From an uncultured Mucispirillum sp. (GTDB lineage: Bacteria; Chrysiogenota; Deferribacteres; Deferribacterales; Mucispirillaceae), in assembly GCA_944326705.1 (NCBI GenBank), contig CALVEY010000013.1, forward strand, positions 1 through 62,428: a stretch of 62,428 nt of DNA, given 5' to 3'. Below are positions 61,817 through 62,428 of the stretch, one piece after another. The notes beneath the pieces are model-generated. The model saw only the letters and a list, made by a program, of their open reading frames with translations, was not told the origin of the DNA and did not search any database. The translations under genes and the position numbers were made by a program. How positions within the stretch are numbered: the stretch's first letter is position 1; each line of letters begins with the position of its first letter.

Positions 61817-62230
61817 TTAGTTATGACCTGTTTTAATTCTGAGTTTTTCTATTATAACCATAATATCTCTCTGCTCTTCTGCTGTAAGAGTAGATAAAAC
61901 ATCTTTTTCATGCTCTCTGATTTTTACATTTATCTCTTGGAAAAGTTTATGGCCGTTTTCTGTAAGTTGTAAGATTTTTTTAACTTTTCCATTCTGCTCA
62001 ATATATTCTACATAACCATTTTCTCTTAACTTAGCAATATATCTGGAAGTCATTCCTTTATCCATAGAATAATACTCATATATATGGCTTGCTTTTGCAG
62101 TGCCGTTTTTTTCTAAATAAAGAAAAATACGCCATAAAACACTTGTTAAACCATAAGGTTTTAAAATACGATTAACATCATTAATAATCTGCCTGTAAAC
62201 TCTGGCATACTCTTGAAAAAATAATTTCAT
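61817..62230 (-). CDS. MarR family transcriptional regulator
   Basis: This 137-residue winged-helix regulator is of the MarR type: an N-terminal dimerisation helix (KLFFQEYARVYRQIINDVNR), a recognition region with KASHIYEYYSMDKGMTSRYI and LRENGYVEYIEQNGKVKKIL (wing), and a C-terminal helix (LTAEEQRDIMVIIEKLRIK). The ligand and targets are unknown. I start at ATG 62230 because GAGGA precedes it; the open frame reaches 62320 without a ribosome site. The right edge (62231-62428) holds no other gene I can support, only a TATGTTT/AAACATA palindrome at about 62303-62321. Confidence 0.88.
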   Translation of the reverse strand: MKLFFQEYARVYRQIINDVNRILKPYGLTSVLWRIFLYLEKNGTAKASHIYEYYSMDKGMTSRYIAKLRENGYVEYIEQNGKVKKILQLTENGHKLFQEINVKIREHEKDVLSTLTAEEQRDIMVIIEKLRIKTGHN

Positions 62231-62428
62231 ATATTCCTCGTTATATTTTAAAGTAAGACTATATTTGCTTTTTAATATGTAATATAAAAAAAAGCAAGAA
62301 AAATATGTTTTTTTAAACATAAATACAAGTTTTTAAATAATAAATTAAATAAATCTGCTTCACCCCCATTTTTTTGAAACTATAATTAAAAATACTAATT
62401 TATAATAAACTTAGTAATTATTATTTAT

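Noticed and set aside
1-62428. CRISPR arrays, IS elements, prophage or integrase genes
   Set aside because: No regularly spaced repeats, transposase, integrase or phage structural genes were seen on either strand.

Overview
The window is strongly AT-rich chromosomal DNA from a Gram-negative, motile, oxygen-respiring bacterium. The Gram-negative evidence is an Mla-type lipid transport system, an LptE-like lipoprotein and several other lipobox proteins. A flagellar rod/hook-family protein, CheW and a methyl-accepting chemotaxis protein indicate motility. A cbb3 oxidase locus, menaquinone made by the futalosine route (MqnD) and the very low GC fit a microaerophile or anaerobe of the Deferribacterota (Mucispirillum-like) or a similar lineage. 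That placement is inference and was not tested against any database. Nearly all of the window is tightly packed core metabolism; I see no phage, IS element or CRISPR array.

Layout. 1-800: leader of a gene off the left edge, then a gamma-carbonic-anhydrase-like protein. 968-2643: panB-panC (pantothenate). 2816-10320: cbb3 oxidase structural and assembly genes (ccoN, a two-haem ccoO, a haem-less CcoP anchor, a CcoQ/CcoS-like protein, ccoG, ccoH, ccoS, a cysteine-free HMA-like protein, ccoI). 10721-11804: a UreH-like membrane protein and a small secreted partner. 12115-15458: gph, a COG0402 deaminase and purB. 15600-29956: one unbroken minus-strand run of about 14 kb (a DUF3568-like lipoprotein, argA-like, prfB, alr, mlaEFD, mqnD, lipid kinase, cheW, recG, pyrK, pyrD, a methyltransferase, a CsgG-like lipoprotein). 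30100-32853: pyrR-pyrB-pyrC. 32958-33082: an FMN riboswitch with no gene behind it. 33133-34767: mcp. 34923-40259 (minus): birA, coaX, rodZ-like, an Asd-like protein, an IscS homologue, iscU, nfu. 40458-42370: a phosphofructokinase and a methyltransferase. 42371-46075 (minus): an unknown protein, an acyl-CoA ligase, a flagellar protein and a DUF1349-like protein. 46262-57297: mltG, ppx, DUF445, tex, leuS, lptE, holA and a glycosyltransferase. 57801-61721 (minus): tRNA-Gln, proB, proA, nadD, rsfS, trmL. 61817-62230: a MarR regulator.

The most notable points are these. (1) The IscS-like protein of the iscS-iscU-nfu operon lacks the PLP-binding lysine (Gln-Asn in place of His-Lys) and the PLP-contacting Gln, yet keeps the loop cysteine. 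(2) A complete FMN riboswitch lies between two terminators with no gene to control. (3) The cbb3 oxidase has moved a haem c domain onto CcoO and keeps a CcoP reduced to its membrane anchor. (4) gph appears to start at an AUA codon. (5) MlaD carries a beta-rich, barrel-like extension. Promoters of the TTGAnn-17-TAnnAT type were found by eye upstream of many transcription units and support several start choices.
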